Source of the DNA: Limonium bicolor
Lineage: Eukaryota; Streptophyta; Magnoliopsida; Caryophyllales; Plumbaginaceae
Direction of reading: 5' to 3'
DNA length: 64,000 nt
NCBI GenBank assembly: GCA_023374045.1
Contig: CM041783.1
Coordinates: 124,683,503-124,747,502, forward strand
Shown piece by piece: positions 33,631 to 46,981 of the stretch. Numbering within the stretch: position 1 is the stretch's first letter; the number at the start of each line of letters is the position of its first letter. The position numbers were made by a program, and so were the translations under genes. The notes below the pieces were generated by a model, which saw nothing but the letters and a program-made list of their open reading frames with translations, made no database searches and had not been told where the DNA came from.

Positions 33631-36086
33631 ACCAATTTTCTAATGTGCTTTTCTCCTCTTTATGAACTCCAAATTCATCCCAATTTTTTCCTATGCTTTA
33701 CACATGTTCTCCCACATGTTTTAACATCTTTTGGGCACACTTAAACCCTTCAAACATCCCAAAAATTCCTTAAACTTTTACTCAACTTTTACTAAGTCCT
33801 TAACACTTAGAACATTTTTTTCTTACACTTGTAACTTGTATTCTTGCCTAAAACTTCACCTAACCAAAGTACTCCCTCACTACCTTATAACCACCCTTTT
33901 AAACATCATTTGCACTACACTCATCCCCTTTACACACACTCCTCAAGTTTTTCCCACAAGTTCATAATTAAACCTTCACAAGGCGTTACACTTTCATTGT
34001 TCACCAAACTTTGCACAAGACTTTACGACACCTCCACCATCACCTTGGTGTATCAAGAAGTCATCCATTAGTTCCCTAAATCTCCAAGACTATGCCTAAA
34101 TCCTTATAGCACCTTAGAACACCTTAATGCATGTTTTCTTCCTTAGTGAAGCATGTATCCATTCCTAACAATTCCTAGTTCACCCAAGTTCATTTAAGCA
34201 CTTAAAACTCCTTATACATTTTACAAATTTCGCCATGGGTTCTCTTAGCACATCATCTTTCCAAACTCATAGTTTTCACCACTAAACATTCAAGAACACC
34301 TAAATCCATCAAAAACACCATCACCCACAAGACTTCACCAAATTTACACTACATCACAATATAGTGCATAATTTAAATTGCTTGGCACTTAGGCCCTTAA
34401 ATGCATGGCTCTTAGGCCCTTAAATTGCATAAATCTTAAACACTGAATTTCCCACATAATAATGCCCTTGACCTGCAAATACACTCAACATTACATATGT
34501 CCTTTTACTAGTCTCCTTGAGAACTTTTCACTAAGTCCTTTACCATTAGCTCCTTAGGTAGTTTTAACAAGCATTATAAGCTCATTTCTCCTAAGGCATT
34601 AAACCACATTGAGATAGCATATTTACCTCTTTTCCACCCAAACTTCTTTCTTGTTTCCTTATAAAACCGGTAAGGTATTTGATTCCTTGTCAACTACTAC
34701 ACAATATACAAACATTGAAATGAGTATACAAGCTTTAAGCTTCATCTCATTGTAAACCCTAGGTTTACATTGTTTCAAAAACATTAATGTAGTTGTTTTA
34801 CCTTGATCTTTGAAGAGAGTTTGAATATCTATGAAGAGAGGACTCCACCTAGTCCATGAAAGGTTGGAATGAAGCTAGAACAAAGTCACACCAAGAGCAC
34901 CATTAATGTGCAATTTCGGTCAAGGCAAAAACATGAAGGAAACTTGATTTTTCTTTGAGATTCCTTACCTAGAAGCAAAGGAGAGTAATAATATGTAGAA
35001 ACACAAGCTCAAGCTCCATCCATGGTGATTCCTCTTGGCACCAAAACAGAGCTCTTGGGATTTTGAAAGGATAGAATTGAAGAGCTTGATGAGAGGAAGA
35101 GATTGGTGGTGTTTGTTTTTGATTTGGACATGTGAGCTAGATTTTACAAGAGGTCAAAGGTAGAGTTTAAATGGTGGTGGTGTGTATTACCGTGAGAGAG
35201 CAGCAAGAAGGGAGGTAGAAGAAGAGTGGAACCGTGTGAAATGAGAAAGAAATGAGAATGAAGATAACCTTTGCTTTTTGAAGATATTTGTTCTTATAAA
35301 GCAAATAGTACATTAATTAGTCATTCTTTCTTTTCTTAGTAAATTAACAAGGGTGGTGAGTCACCACACCTTAAAAACCGGCCCCCAATAGTACCTAGGG
35401 GTATTTTAGACTTTATTAATCAATTGTCTCACTTATAATAACATATGTTACAAACTAGCTTATAAAAATCACTATTCACAAAAACAAGGCACATAGAAGT
35501 GAAATTTTGATTTCCTATTGATATAGACTTCCAAATGTGATACTATATAGTACACATGTTAATTAAAGAGTAATGATGGACATTTAGCCATTCAAAACTC
35601 ATTTACAAGACAATTTTTCAAAAATGTGCTTTAAGACTCCTTAAAGCACATTTTGTGTTTTAACTTGTTTTCAAACTTGGTTTTCTTTAGTAATTGATTT
35701 AATATGTTCATTAACATATTTATAAGGTATTGGTATGACCATTAGGTCTTATACAAATTTATCCCAAGCTTAGAGCACATTTTTGCTCTTATTGACTTTA
35801 AGGTATTTTCTTGTGTTTTGTTTGGTTTCATTGTCTACCAAAGTTTCCTAAGGACTTAATTAGCCTTATAAAGTCATAATTAAATATTATCAAGTCTTGG
35901 TAGGCTCTTTGGGTCCTAGCCAAGTTCACTCCAAGCTTAGAGCATGTTTTTGCTCAAACCGTGTCTTAGTGTTTTATTGTGTTTTACCATGGTTTAAATG
36001 GTTCATTTATGTTTCTAAGGCACTTTTTAGCCTTTAAATACCATAGTTTAACATTTACACAACATACCAAGGTTTGGGGTATTTCA

Positions 36087-36123
36087 ATCTACCCCCCTTA
36101 AAAGAACTTCGTCCTCGAAGTTC
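36087..36123 (-). promoter_or_regulatory. Polypurine tract and hairpin of LARD-B
   Basis: Purine tract (minus) at 36087-36103, and hairpin GAACTTCG/CGAAGTTC with a four-base loop at 36104-36123. Confidence 0.82.
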
Positions 36124-36502
36124 ACATTTCTCGCATCATTGGATTAGAATACGGGAATTACTTATAGCCATAAAACTTCCATTACCAACCACCCTTTACA
36201 TCCAACCTCGGACTTAATGGTCCGGGCAACATATCCACATTATACATAAAATATCATACTCACATGGTAACCTCGGACTTAATGGTCCGGGTACCTTCAC
36301 CACACTTGCACTTACATAATATCCCTCAGACTCTTAGGTCTGGGTGACATAACCACATTTGGACTCGTAGGCCCGGGTAACACAATCAATTCAGAACCCA
36401 CCCACATTAGAACTCAGGGTCTAAAATAATATTTATTACTTATTCCACACAACATGTCTTAGCATGTATATCAAACAGAAATACCTTTTCCATCTCTCCA
36501 TG

Positions 36503-36513
36503 GGTTCGAATCC
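36503..36513 (+). promoter_or_regulatory. Perfect B-box-like motif (GGTTCGAATCC)
   Basis: Matches the RNA polymerase III B-box consensus, and the surrounding bases TGGG and CCCA can form a T-arm-like stem. No complete tRNA fold is present. It also occurs in LARD-A (about 966-976, minus) but is degraded in LARD-C near 58300. Confidence 0.3.
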
Positions 36514-39500
36514 CACGTTGAGTACATATACACTGTGATCCCGCAGAACCCGGTCGCGATGGACACCTTCTGGTCCCCGTTCCTTTGGGAGATCGACATT
36601 CACTTAATTTTTAAACATATACTTCTCATGTCACCGGTCCGAAGACAAAGGCTCATACGTCCTCAGCTCGTGAGCAAGTACTACAAAAATATTCTTTACT
36701 AGGTTAAGTATAAGAAGATCTTTTATTCAAAATATTAATCGATTGTTTGAAAACACCAATTGAAAATCGTTTTGAAAACACCACACAACTCCAAGTCCAA
36801 TTTATGCTCCTAGTATTTTTCTTAACATGGTTGTTTGTGACCACTTACAGGGAGCTTCAAGAGTCATCCAACCCTGATGTGATCAGCATCAGTGTTGAAC
36901 TATCTTTCCACCCCAATTTGTGTTCGGCTTCCCTTGATCTCATGATAATCAAGTTTCACCTCCCACTTCTTTTTCAACCAACAACTAATTCAAGCGTATC
37001 CCATTTTCTATCTTTAAATCCTTCTAGTCATAATCATTACATCTCCAAGGATAGAACTCCGTCTATCAATCATCACCCAAATCCAACTTAATTCAAGTTA
37101 CCTAGGAATTTAATTCTCACTAGGTTCTATGTCGGTCTTATACCCCTTATAAATCACAACACTATATATATATACATATTTTTTTATCAAAATACAATAC
37201 ATGGTTTACATTTATGCACCGTCGGGGTTTTAGTTCCCCGGGAGTTTCTTTACTCCCTTCCACTTGTACTCTCACACACCACTGTTAACAAAATAAGCAC
37301 ACTTCCCACAATGGTATTCGCATCTTCTGTGCGCAATTACCACAATTTAACCACAAATAAATGCGTATGTTTATATAACACACGCGCCAACCATCGTAAC
37401 AAATCATTTTGTGCTATGCACAACCCCGTTCACGTACACTTGTACGGTAAACACACTAAGTGGTTTTGCGCTCTACCCCCCTTAAAAGGGATTACGCCCA
37501 CGTAATCAATCACTAAACCTTGGCTTAAAATGTTCTGCCGTCGTGAAGTGTTTTGACTTCCACACGGTTTATTACCCAATGGATTCTGATTAGAGGATTT
37601 TAACCATATTGGCGGTTTAGTCCCTAAACCAAGAATTCGCATTGGAGTTCTAACTCATAACCGGTTTCGGTCCTGGCCTGTGAGGCTTTTAGGCATTGAT
37701 AACTAGCCATTTATTCATATTCATCATGTATATTCAGTATCTGGTGTATGGGCTCCCTGGCCTCTGTTGCGCAACTCTGGTAATCATAGATCTAGTTTGC
37801 CCCATTTGTTACTGTTACTATATTATACATCTCTAATGTATTACCCTTATCTAGGTAACAATGGTTTCTCAACCGACGCATGGTATCTCTTACCCTGAGC
37901 GAATTCGGTGAGTTTCAAAACTTTCCATCCACTTCTCTCATAACTTACTGCGTAAACTACTATGTAATTCACAATGATTGACTTGCTTCTACCGACTTAC
38001 TGTCGGTTGAGATTGAGCTACTACCTAAGGTGTAGTGCTCTCTCGGTTATTTCCCACACCTGAGGTATATCTTATACTGACATTTGGTATTCAGTGCCAC
38101 TGTTATCACTTATTCTTAATCATACCTCCACATCTGGTTTCATACAAGTACTCTTCCATTGGTATGACCTTGCATTTCCTATGCATTGATCATTATAGTA
38201 TCATAGGTTTCTTTCTACATCCACCACAATTACCATTTCCTAAATCCTAGCTATCCCACTCGATCATTACTGCGCAAGTGCAATACCAAAACACTCAGTC
38301 ATACAGAGTGCAGAGGCGTAAACTCTTGACAGTAAATCTCTCATGCGATTGCGATAGGAATTTACACTGTGTTTTACCGAAATTCTTATCACATAATACT
38401 TGTCACCGGCTTACTGCTCGGTTCGTTTGCTATCATTTACTGTTGTGCCTCCACTGGGTTTAACTCATAACTCTGCTCACTCCCCATTTTATCATCTAAC
38501 AATACTCACGCAACGGTCGCTTATTGCGCACCGTATCCTTACTCATTATACAACATCAACTTATACTGCATCCGCTATTATATTAGCTTCCGCTATTACG
38601 CTGGGTTTATCTGGCCACTTATTTGGCTGATTTTTTTTTTTGAATATACTATTTTTTTTTAGCCTTTATGTTCCTTGAGCGTTGTTCGCTACACATTTAG
38701 CTTCACACACCTATGGTGATTGCTATCAGACTTATTACTCTTCCTGTGTACACAACTGGTACGAGCACTTCTTTTCGTATTATTTTATTCAAATCATCCT
38801 GGGGTAATAACAACGTGGTCCATCCTCCACATACTTCTTGAACTTGGTCCACACAACTACCGCTCTCGCGGTTTCACAATATCGAGAGGTATCCCCACTC
38901 TTAAAGCAGTGGTTTGTTCTCCGCTCTATTTCCTTGTGTAACATATACTTCTGCAACCGATCAAATTTACATATCACAAGTTGTTATGGCTTATAAGCCT
39001 TACTGTCGCGATTCCTTCCAAGTTATCTCTCTGGTAACTTAGGGTCCTACTTTTAAGTGGGTTTACCTTCAGTGTTTAATCCGAGTATTTGTTTCAAATC
39101 TTGTGTTTCAATTATATTGCTTCATCCAACAATGTTTAATCCAAATACCCCTCAAAGACTGCTCCTGGGTGTTATTAACATATGCCATTACATCTGGCTT
39201 ACACTTATGGGTACTTTCAGTAAACTACGCCTTCTCCAATGTCTTTATATAACAGTCGGTGCACTCCGCACCTCCTGAATCTTAGATATTTCCTTGGACA
39301 CATTCACTGATTCCTTCAGTCTCTTTAATTTAGCTGGGTTCCTTTACTTCAACCATTCATGGTAATCCTTAGCTCTTGTTTGATTTATACTGCTGACCGT
39401 AGACGGAGTCGACTACTTCCCGTGTTTCGGACTCCACTCGTATACATATGTGGGGTACCATAATGATACATTGCTACCTACCCAACTAACCCATAAGTAG

Positions 39501-40796
39501 GTCTGTCAGGCCCACAAGCTCCTATCGGAGTGCGGTCGTCCCACAATTCAGTTGGTACACTCGTAGTGTCCGTCACACGCCTAGGTGAAGTATTCTGTTG
39601 TCAACTCCCTTATATTGTCCCTGACAATATCGTCCTGCTTCCCGAACTTAATCGAGGAAAGTTTATCCACTGTTGTATCTTATCATCTGCCCTTGGTTTT
39701 ACTGGTTTGGTTTAAAAGAAGGTTGGAAAGAAGTGTTGGTTTGAAAGAAAATTTGGTTTTGAAAAGAAAAGGGTTTGAATAAATCTGGGTTGAAAGAAAA
39801 ATTTTCATGGTTTCACAACATCTTCTTACCTTAGCCAAGTCTAGCTTCTTGCTGACTGGTGTACTTACAATTACAGAGGTTAGGCTAGCAGGCCCTTCCA
39901 CTGTTATGACAATCACATTTAACTTTATTGTACTTTTCCAAGTACTTTGTAGTGGTTATAAATTTCCCGAATAGCCCTGTTATAGCAGCACTTGCTATGG
40001 CAAGTGCGCCATGCTAACTGGCTATCGGTTCAACACATACCGGTTGTGGTATTGTTTTTACCCGCACTATCATCAGTGGCCTTGTTGGCCCTTATTTGTT
40101 TTACGGTCTCGACAATAACCTTTGGGTAACTTCTCACTGTATTCACATAATAGTTATCAACTGGGGTGTCTCCCATTCTTGGAGTCCCCTTTTTACTTAG
40201 CATTATTTTCTCTTTGTAGCCCGTTCCACGCATCGTCGTGGTTACTGAGACTTGTCTCTTGTTTGGGCACTACGTTGTAGTTCCTTAGTCGGTTGGTATA
40301 CCGTTGGTATTACTTACAACTGTGGTCCGTAGACATCGTCTCGGGTTTCATTAATCCACTTCTTGCTTGTGCACGGTCGTGCGTTGCAAGCTGGTTATTC
40401 TCGACTGCTCTGCATGTCGACCCAGGTTGCCGGAAATTCTATTCTTCTGTACACTGATTCTTCGCTCTTCGCTATGAAATGCGGTTAACACTGTTTAGAT
40501 GGGAACCGTCTCCGGGATTCCCAGTTTTCGGGATCTACCGTATGACAGGTTCTCCGTACCTTTAGATGTGTTTAATAACAGCCAGATCGGGTATTCCCGA
40601 GTAAGAGTGGACTTCCATCTCTCTGGCGTTGTTTCCCAAGTTATATAACAGGGATTGTGGAGGGCGGGAAGGATATAGTAGGTTTCCAGTATTCACTGGT
40701 AGTTCCTTACTAGCGTATCTCTCACGCTATCACTCAACCCTTAACCCAAAGTACTAAAATCCTAACTCGGTACTTCCTAAGCTCGGTAATTCAGTC

Positions 40797-40824
40797 ATCA
40801 GAGCGATACTTCGCTCTGATACCA
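40797..40824 (-). promoter_or_regulatory. Primer-binding site inside a hairpin (LARD-B)
   Basis: TGGTATCAGAGC on the minus strand, five bases after the 5' LTR. The 10-bp stem ATCAGAGCGA/TCGCTCTGAT is identical to that of the chromovirus. Confidence 0.85.
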
Positions 40825-42791
40825 CTTTTTGTAACACCCCAACTACAACCATACATTAACAACACATTGCAGCGGAAACTCAACTCATCACATTACTTAT
40901 TTCAATGGTGTTACACGCCGTTAACCACCCACGTGGCTAACAAGGCTAATACATGTACTTTGTATCGGTCTGATGGACTAGACTCCCGAGCCACTACACG
41001 TACAATTGCTTCCCTTAACAACAACCTATACTTTATACATTCCACTGTACCAGTATTTACAAACTAATGCCGATAACAATTTCGGTCTTACTACGCCTAC
41101 ATGCTCACGCCATTTAAATGGCTACCCATGTATAAACATCTACCCCGTCCTACTCTCGAACGGCTTCCAGCTCCTTGTACCTGAAATAGAAAAGGAGAGA
41201 AAGGGTGGCCCCCAAGGGGCTCAGCACCTTTGCTGGTATGGTAATCCCGCAGCCCACATGCTACCGGGCCACGCACAACTAATTGTCGTCTTAGCATGCA
41301 GTTGATTATATTTAAATCATGCATACAAACCATAAACACACAACTCTTTGCATACACCCAACATAGGGCTCAATATCCAACACATCCACACTTAACAAAT
41401 CATCCAATGATTCCTTTAACCCTAGAGTGGCTCTCCTCTAAAACGGAGCTACTTCCTTAATGAACGACACGTACCCATTAATCGGGTTATCCTTAAACGC
41501 CTCTTGTCACAACTGGGATTCATTTCCATGATCCCACACTCCATATCCTACAACATATCTCATTCCTCACATAACAAAACATAACAAAACCTTTCTTGTT
41601 TCGGCGTACACATGATAACATCGCATTCATTTTAAACACCTAACGTATACATATCACAGCATAGCAAGGGAAATTGCCTAGCACAATATCAACACAAACA
41701 CCATAAGATCGGTTCACACAAGGAACCTTCCACCATAGTTAGTATACATAGTGAGCCTAGAGATTATTGCCAATCTCATGCTAAGCTCGTTACCAACCTC
41801 GTTACCGTCCAGTTATATCGAACGGTTAACTTAAACCCAAGGTGTGTCGGATATAGTAATCCCAAGCACACCGAAATAACATTCGTATGCCCCTGTGGCC
41901 CGACGTGAGTCAGTAACTAGCTTTGGATAAGCTAAGGGAAGGTAGAAACCAAATTGGAATACAACCTATACATACACCAAGAGAGCCGAACCGGATATGA
42001 CATCGACTCCCGTCCATCACACGCGTGGCCGGAACAACCGGACTCCTCACCCCCCATTAGTACATATACACTTATAAATAAGTAGTTCGAGATCCATTAT
42101 GGAGCCTACCACATCCACACACCATACGGTCATAACCGAGTTAAGCACAAGGGAGGTTCACCACTTGCATACAACAACAATATCCATCTAACTCACACAT
42201 AGCCGTGGTTAGCACGTTCCCAAGGTTTGGGTCGTTAACTCCGAATACCGATCTCTCACGTGTTCCTAGTTCTAGTTTGCTAAGGTTAAACACTTATTTG
42301 AGGTTAAACGGTATCGGAGACCAGTTGCGCCACATAAATGAATTACTATAAACTCATTACATGTTTTAATCTTACAAGGTGGCAAACACTCAGCAAAACA
42401 CATTGGCATACAAGCCGGTGTAATCCGGTAGGACACAGGTTGCAAGAAAACCATACCTGTCACCGGAGTCCACTTTATCATGTCCACTTATGTTCCTCGA
42501 GCAATTTCGAACAACTGATAACATTACAATTACTTTCATTAACATTGGAGTAACATGCTTGTTTAAAGTCTAATGCTTATCTTCTAACCATCATCACTCC
42601 CTAATGTTGGACCACTAAGTCATTGTAGTTTAAACTTAATCATATAAGTTAATCACTTCTCATTACACCTCATACTTGTTTACACCTCTTAAGGCCTTTA
42701 CATGTCACCAAACAAGGCCTAAACATCATCTAAAACCATTACCATTCAATCCCCATCATTAGGAGCCTTAAACAAATTTTTTTTTCATTTC

Positions 42792-42920
42792 TGGTCTGGA
42801 CCGCCCCTCTGGGGCGGTCCCAGGGCGGTCCACAACAGATGCTTCACGTTCCTTTTTTTTTCACTTCTCTGCACTGGACCTCCCCATAGGGGCGGTCCGT
42901 AGGGGCGGTCCACTGCAGAA
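42792..42920. repeat. GC-rich hairpin cluster (LARD-B 5' LTR)
   Basis: Same organisation as 33501-33630, with small indels in the stem and spacer. Confidence 0.82.
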
Positions 42921-44581
42921 CCAATTTTCTAATGTGCTTTTCTCCTCTTTATGAACTCCAAATTCATCCCAATTTTTTCCTATGCTTTACACACGTTCTC
43001 CCACATGTTTTAACATCTTTTGGGCACACTTAAACCCTCTCAAACATCCCAAAAATTCCTTAAACTTTTACTCAACTTTTACTAAGTCCTTAACACTTAG
43101 AACATTTTTTTCTCACACTTGTAACTTGTATTCTTGCCTAAAACTTCACCTAACCAATGTACTCCCTCACTACCTTATAACCACCCTTTTAAACATCATT
43201 TGCACTACACTCATCCCATTTACACACACTCCTCAAGTTTTTCCCACAAGTTCATAATTAAACCTTCACAAGGCGTTACACTTTCATTGTTCACCAAACT
43301 TTGCACAAGACTTTACGACACCTCCACCATCACCTTGGTGTATCAAGAAGTCATCCATTAGGTCCCTAAATCTCCAAGACTATGCCTAAATCCTTATAGC
43401 ACCTTAGAACACCTTAATGCATGTTTTCTTCCTTAGTGAAGCATGTATCCATTCCTAACAATTCATAGTTCACCCAAGTTCATTTAAGCACTTAAAACTC
43501 CTTATACATTTTACAAATTTCGCCATGGGTTCTCTTAGCACATCATCTTTCCAAACTCATAGTTTTCACCACTAAACATTCAAGAACACCTAAATCCATC
43601 AAAAACACCATCACCCACAAGACTTCACCAAATTTACACTACATCACAATATAGTGCATAATTTAAATTGCTTGGCACTTAGGCCCTTAAATGCATGGCT
43701 CTTAGGCCCTTAAATTGCATAAATCTTAAACACTGAATTTCCCACATAATAATGCCCTTGACCTGCAAATACACTCAACATTACATATGTCCTTTTACTA
43801 GTCTCCTTGAGAACTTTTCACTAAGTCCTTTACCATTAGCTCCTAGGTAGTTTTAACAAGCATTATAAGCTCATTTCTCCTAAGGCATTAAACCACATTG
43901 AGATAGCATATTACCTCTTTCCACCCAAACTTCTTTCTTGTTTCCTTATAAAACCGGTAAGGTATTTGATTCCTTGTCAACTACTACACAATATACAAAC
44001 ATTGAAATGAGTATACAAGCTTTAAGCTTCATCTCATTGTAAACCCTAGGTTTACATTGTTTCAAAAACATTAATGTAGTTGTTTTACCTTGATCTTTGA
44101 AGAGAGTTTGAATATCTATGAAGAGAGGACTCCACCTAGTCCATGAAAGGTTGGAATGAAGCTAGAACAAAGTCACACCAAGAGCACCATTAATGTGCAA
44201 TTTCGGTCAAGGCAAAAACATGAAGGAAACTTGATTTTTCTTTGAGATTCCTTACCTAGAAGCAAAGGAGAGTAATAATATGTAGAAACACAAGCTCAAG
44301 CTCCATCCATGGTGATTCCTCTTGGCACCAAAACAGAGCTCTTGGGATTTTGAAAGGATAGAATTGAAGAGCTTGATGAGAGGAAGAGATTGGTGGTGTT
44401 TGTTTTTGATTTGGACATGTGAGCTAGATTTTACAAGAGGTCAAAGGTAGAGTTCAAATGGTGGTGGTGTGTATTACCGTGAGAGAGCAGCAAGAAGGGA
44501 GGTAGAAGAAGAGTGGAACCGTGTGAAATGAGAAAGAAATGAGAGAATGAAGATAACCTTTGCTTTTTGAAGATATTTATT

Positions 44582-44590
44582 CTTATAAAG
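44582..44590 (-). promoter_or_regulatory. Putative TATA box of LARD-B 5' LTR
   Basis: CTTTATAAG on the minus strand, followed by the CT-rich leader; conserved among the LARD-like LTRs. Confidence 0.45.
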
Positions 44591-45374
44591 CAAATAGTAC
44601 ATTAATTAGTCATTCTTTCTTTTCTTAGTAAATTAACAAGGGTGGTGAGTCACCACACCTTACAAACCGGCACCCAATAGTACCTAGGGGTATTTTAGAC
44701 TTTATTAATCAATTGTCTCACTTATAATAACATATGTTACAAACTAGCTTATAAAAATCACTATTCACAAAAACAAGGCACATAGAAGTGAAAATTTTGA
44801 TTTCCTATTGATATAGACTTCCAAATGTGATACTATATAGTACACATGTTAATTAAAGAGTAATGATGGACATTTAGCCATTCAAAACTCATTTACAAGA
44901 CAATTTTTCAAAAATGTGCTTTAAGACTCCTTAAAGCACATTTGTGTTTTAACTTGTTTTCAAACTTGGTTTTCTTTAGTAATTGATTTAATATGTTCAT
45001 TAACATATTTATAAGGTATTGGTATGACCATTAGGTCTTATACAAATTTATCCCAAGCTTAGAGCACATTTTGCTCTTATTGACTTTAAGGTATTTTCTT
45101 GTGTTTTGTTTGGTTTCATTGTCTACCAAAGTTTCCTAAGGACTTAATTAGCCTTATAAAGTCATAATTAAATATTATCAAGTCTTGGTAGGCTCTTTGG
45201 GTCCTAGCCAAGTTCACTCCAAGCTTAGAGCATGTTTTTGCTCAAACCGTGTCTTAGTGTTTTATTGTGTTTTACCATGGTTTAAATGGTTCATTTATGT
45301 TTCTAAGGCACTTTCTAGCCTTTAAATACCATAGTTTAACATTTACACAACATACCAAGGTTTGGGGTATTTCA

Positions 45375-45379
45375 TTATA
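45375..45379. repeat. Target-site duplication of LARD-B (right copy)
   Basis: TTATA, identical to 31526-31530. Confidence 0.85.
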
Positions 45380-46108
45380 TAATATAAACACATTTATGTT
45401 ATAAAGGTCTCAAAAGTCTTGAATGTGAGGATTGTGGTTAAATATGAATAAAGTGGATAGGAGTGGACAGTTAGCAGGTGTTAATAAAATGCATTCCTTG
45501 ATCCTACAACCTTGGGCTATACAACCTTCTAAAATAAGTCAAAGGTTATACATAACATTTAAGCGAGGGCTTATAAGATAATTGAGATTTGGAAATAAGA
45601 GAGAGGAATTTATTTAAGTTTTACCTAGGGTACGGGTTATTGATAGTAAGTTATCTTCAATGTTCCTCAGAGAATTGTTGAATGTTTGCACGAGTTTACT
45701 AGAACTGCTACAACGTTGACCAGGTACGATTTCTCGTACTCAGATACTTTTGCTATTGGGCTTTATGGAATGTTTTGGAAAATGCTAACTGGGTTTGTAT
45801 GGATTTCAAAAGGAAAATGTGTGTATGACTAACTCATCTTGTGTGACTAACTGACCCTTGAATGTGAAACTCACTTGGGTATTGGTTCCTTATATTTGGT
45901 TGTTCCACTAGACATTGGCTGCTTAGGGTTTACGCTTCTGTACTCTGTAGGACTGAGTATTTTGGTATTGCTCTGGGTAGTTAGTGGTCTGGTGGGAATT
46001 TGGAAAAGGTCAATTCTGGTAAAAAAAATTTTTTGACTCTGGATATCGTTTCATCCATGAGCTGGTTCTTGAGGTTTCGACGTGCGCGCGTCTTCAATGG
46101 TAACATCA

Positions 46109-46331
46109 GGGGGCTGTATATCCCTCGCCCATAGGGGCATTGATATTTAACAGTAGGGGTCTGTATATCCCTCGCCCATAGGGGCATTGATATTTAACAG
46201 TAAGGGGCTATATATCCCTCGCCTATAGGGGCATTGATATATAACAGCAGGGGGCTGTATATCCCTCGTCCACCAGGACATTTTTAATATGACAGCAGGG
46301 GGCTGTATATCCCTCGTCCATACGGACATTT
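46109..46331. repeat. 47-bp minisatellite in element X LTR
   Basis: Five units with the core CTGTATATCCCTCG, separated by a variable CATAGGGGCATT-like half and an ACAGCAGGGG link. The units diverge toward the right end. The small open frames through it are repeat translations. Confidence 0.85.
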
Positions 46332-46981
46332 ATATCTGGCGGTGGGGGCCATCTCTCCCAATTGGTATTATTCCACTCTTGAGTTATTGGTTCTTGGATC
46401 TATCTTATTATTCCTAGTCCTTTGTGACTATCTGAGTCTTCCTACTCCTAACGGGAATTGGGTTTAACTAAGGCAATGGATGTTCACTAACACATGATGT
46501 GGTTTTGTTTCACTAACCTTACTTTTATGTTATTAACCTTTATTCTTATCTTGATATCTTGATTTGGTGATTTGTGAAATGTCTTGCTCCTCTGTGTGGT
46601 TTAAGTGATTGCTTTCAAGCTAATATTTATTTAAGAGTTGTTTTATAAGTTTGTTTTTGGAGAATTGTACCAGTTCCATTCCAGGGAACTGACTCACCCC
46701 TCCCGGGGTGGGCTGCTTGGTTTCATCTTGCCGGTACAAATTGATTTACAGGTGGCCACGAAGAGCATGAGTGATTGGGATGGGATTAGGTTTATGGAGA
46801 GTGAATGTATTTTATTACTGTTATGTTATGTTAAGTTTTCTCGAAGTTCAGACCGTAACTTAGTTAATTGTAATGGTTGTAGTTGGTGAGGTTGGTACCG
46901 GGTGTTTGGAGCCCGATGGTCTGTAGCACCTTTAGTTTATTTTCCGCTGTTGTTTTATTATTATAGGGGTGTTACAGAAAG

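Larger units (their letters stand above)
31531..36086 (-). mobile_element. 3' LTR of LARD-B
   Basis: TGTAACACCCC to GGGGTATTTCA in window orientation. Nearly identical to the other LTR; differences are scattered single bases and short indels, so insertion was fairly recent. A TATA-like box lies at 35293-35301. Confidence 0.92.
36087..40829 (-). mobile_element. LARD-B internal non-coding domain
   Basis: 4.74 kb between the LTRs. The longest open frames are under 120 codons, show no domain and are not retained in LARD-A or LARD-C. The nucleotide sequence itself is retained among the three copies (36087-38116 versus 57914-60011; 36087-37477 versus 1-1391). This suggests that structure or packaging is selected, or simply a common recent origin. 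It includes an A/T homopolymer pair near 38627-38660. Confidence 0.8.
31531..45374 (-). mobile_element. LARD-B: complete non-coding LTR element (13.8 kb)
   Basis: Two LTRs of 4556 and 4545 bp, an internal region of 4743 bp with primer-binding site and polypurine tract in the right places, and a 5-bp target duplication. No gag or pol similarity can be found in any frame of the internal region. This matches the class of large retrotransposon derivatives (LARDs): long LTRs, a non-coding interior, and mobility dependent on another element. Termini, primer site and parts of the LTR are shared with the chromovirus in the same window, which makes that family the likely helper. Confidence 0.9.
40830..45374 (-). 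mobile_element. 5' LTR of LARD-B
   Basis: Same termini as the 3' LTR. It contains the U5 hairpin at 40920-40941, the GC-rich hairpin cluster at 42792-42920 and a TATA-like box at 44582-44590 (minus) followed by a CT-rich leader. As the 5' LTR it would drive transcription of the element. Confidence 0.92.
45375..46976 (+). mobile_element. 5' LTR of element X (3' portion)
   Basis: Ends GGGGTGTTACA at 46976 and is followed by an initiator tRNA-Met primer site, so it is the 5' LTR of a + strand element. Its start is not visible: the upstream part is interrupted by LARD-B and then meets the arm border at 31490. It contains a 47-bp minisatellite. Confidence 0.75.

Noticed and set aside
1..37505. 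Inverted repeat reaching about 15 kb per arm through the LARD sequences
   Set aside because: LARD-A and LARD-B match as mirror images, but the 33 and 40 bases next to them do not, and LARD-B has its own target duplication. I therefore limited the arms to 5999-14854 and 22658-31490.
46109..46331. Regular repeats resembling a CRISPR array
   Set aside because: Units are directly adjacent and divergent, spacers are not unique, and this is plant LTR sequence.
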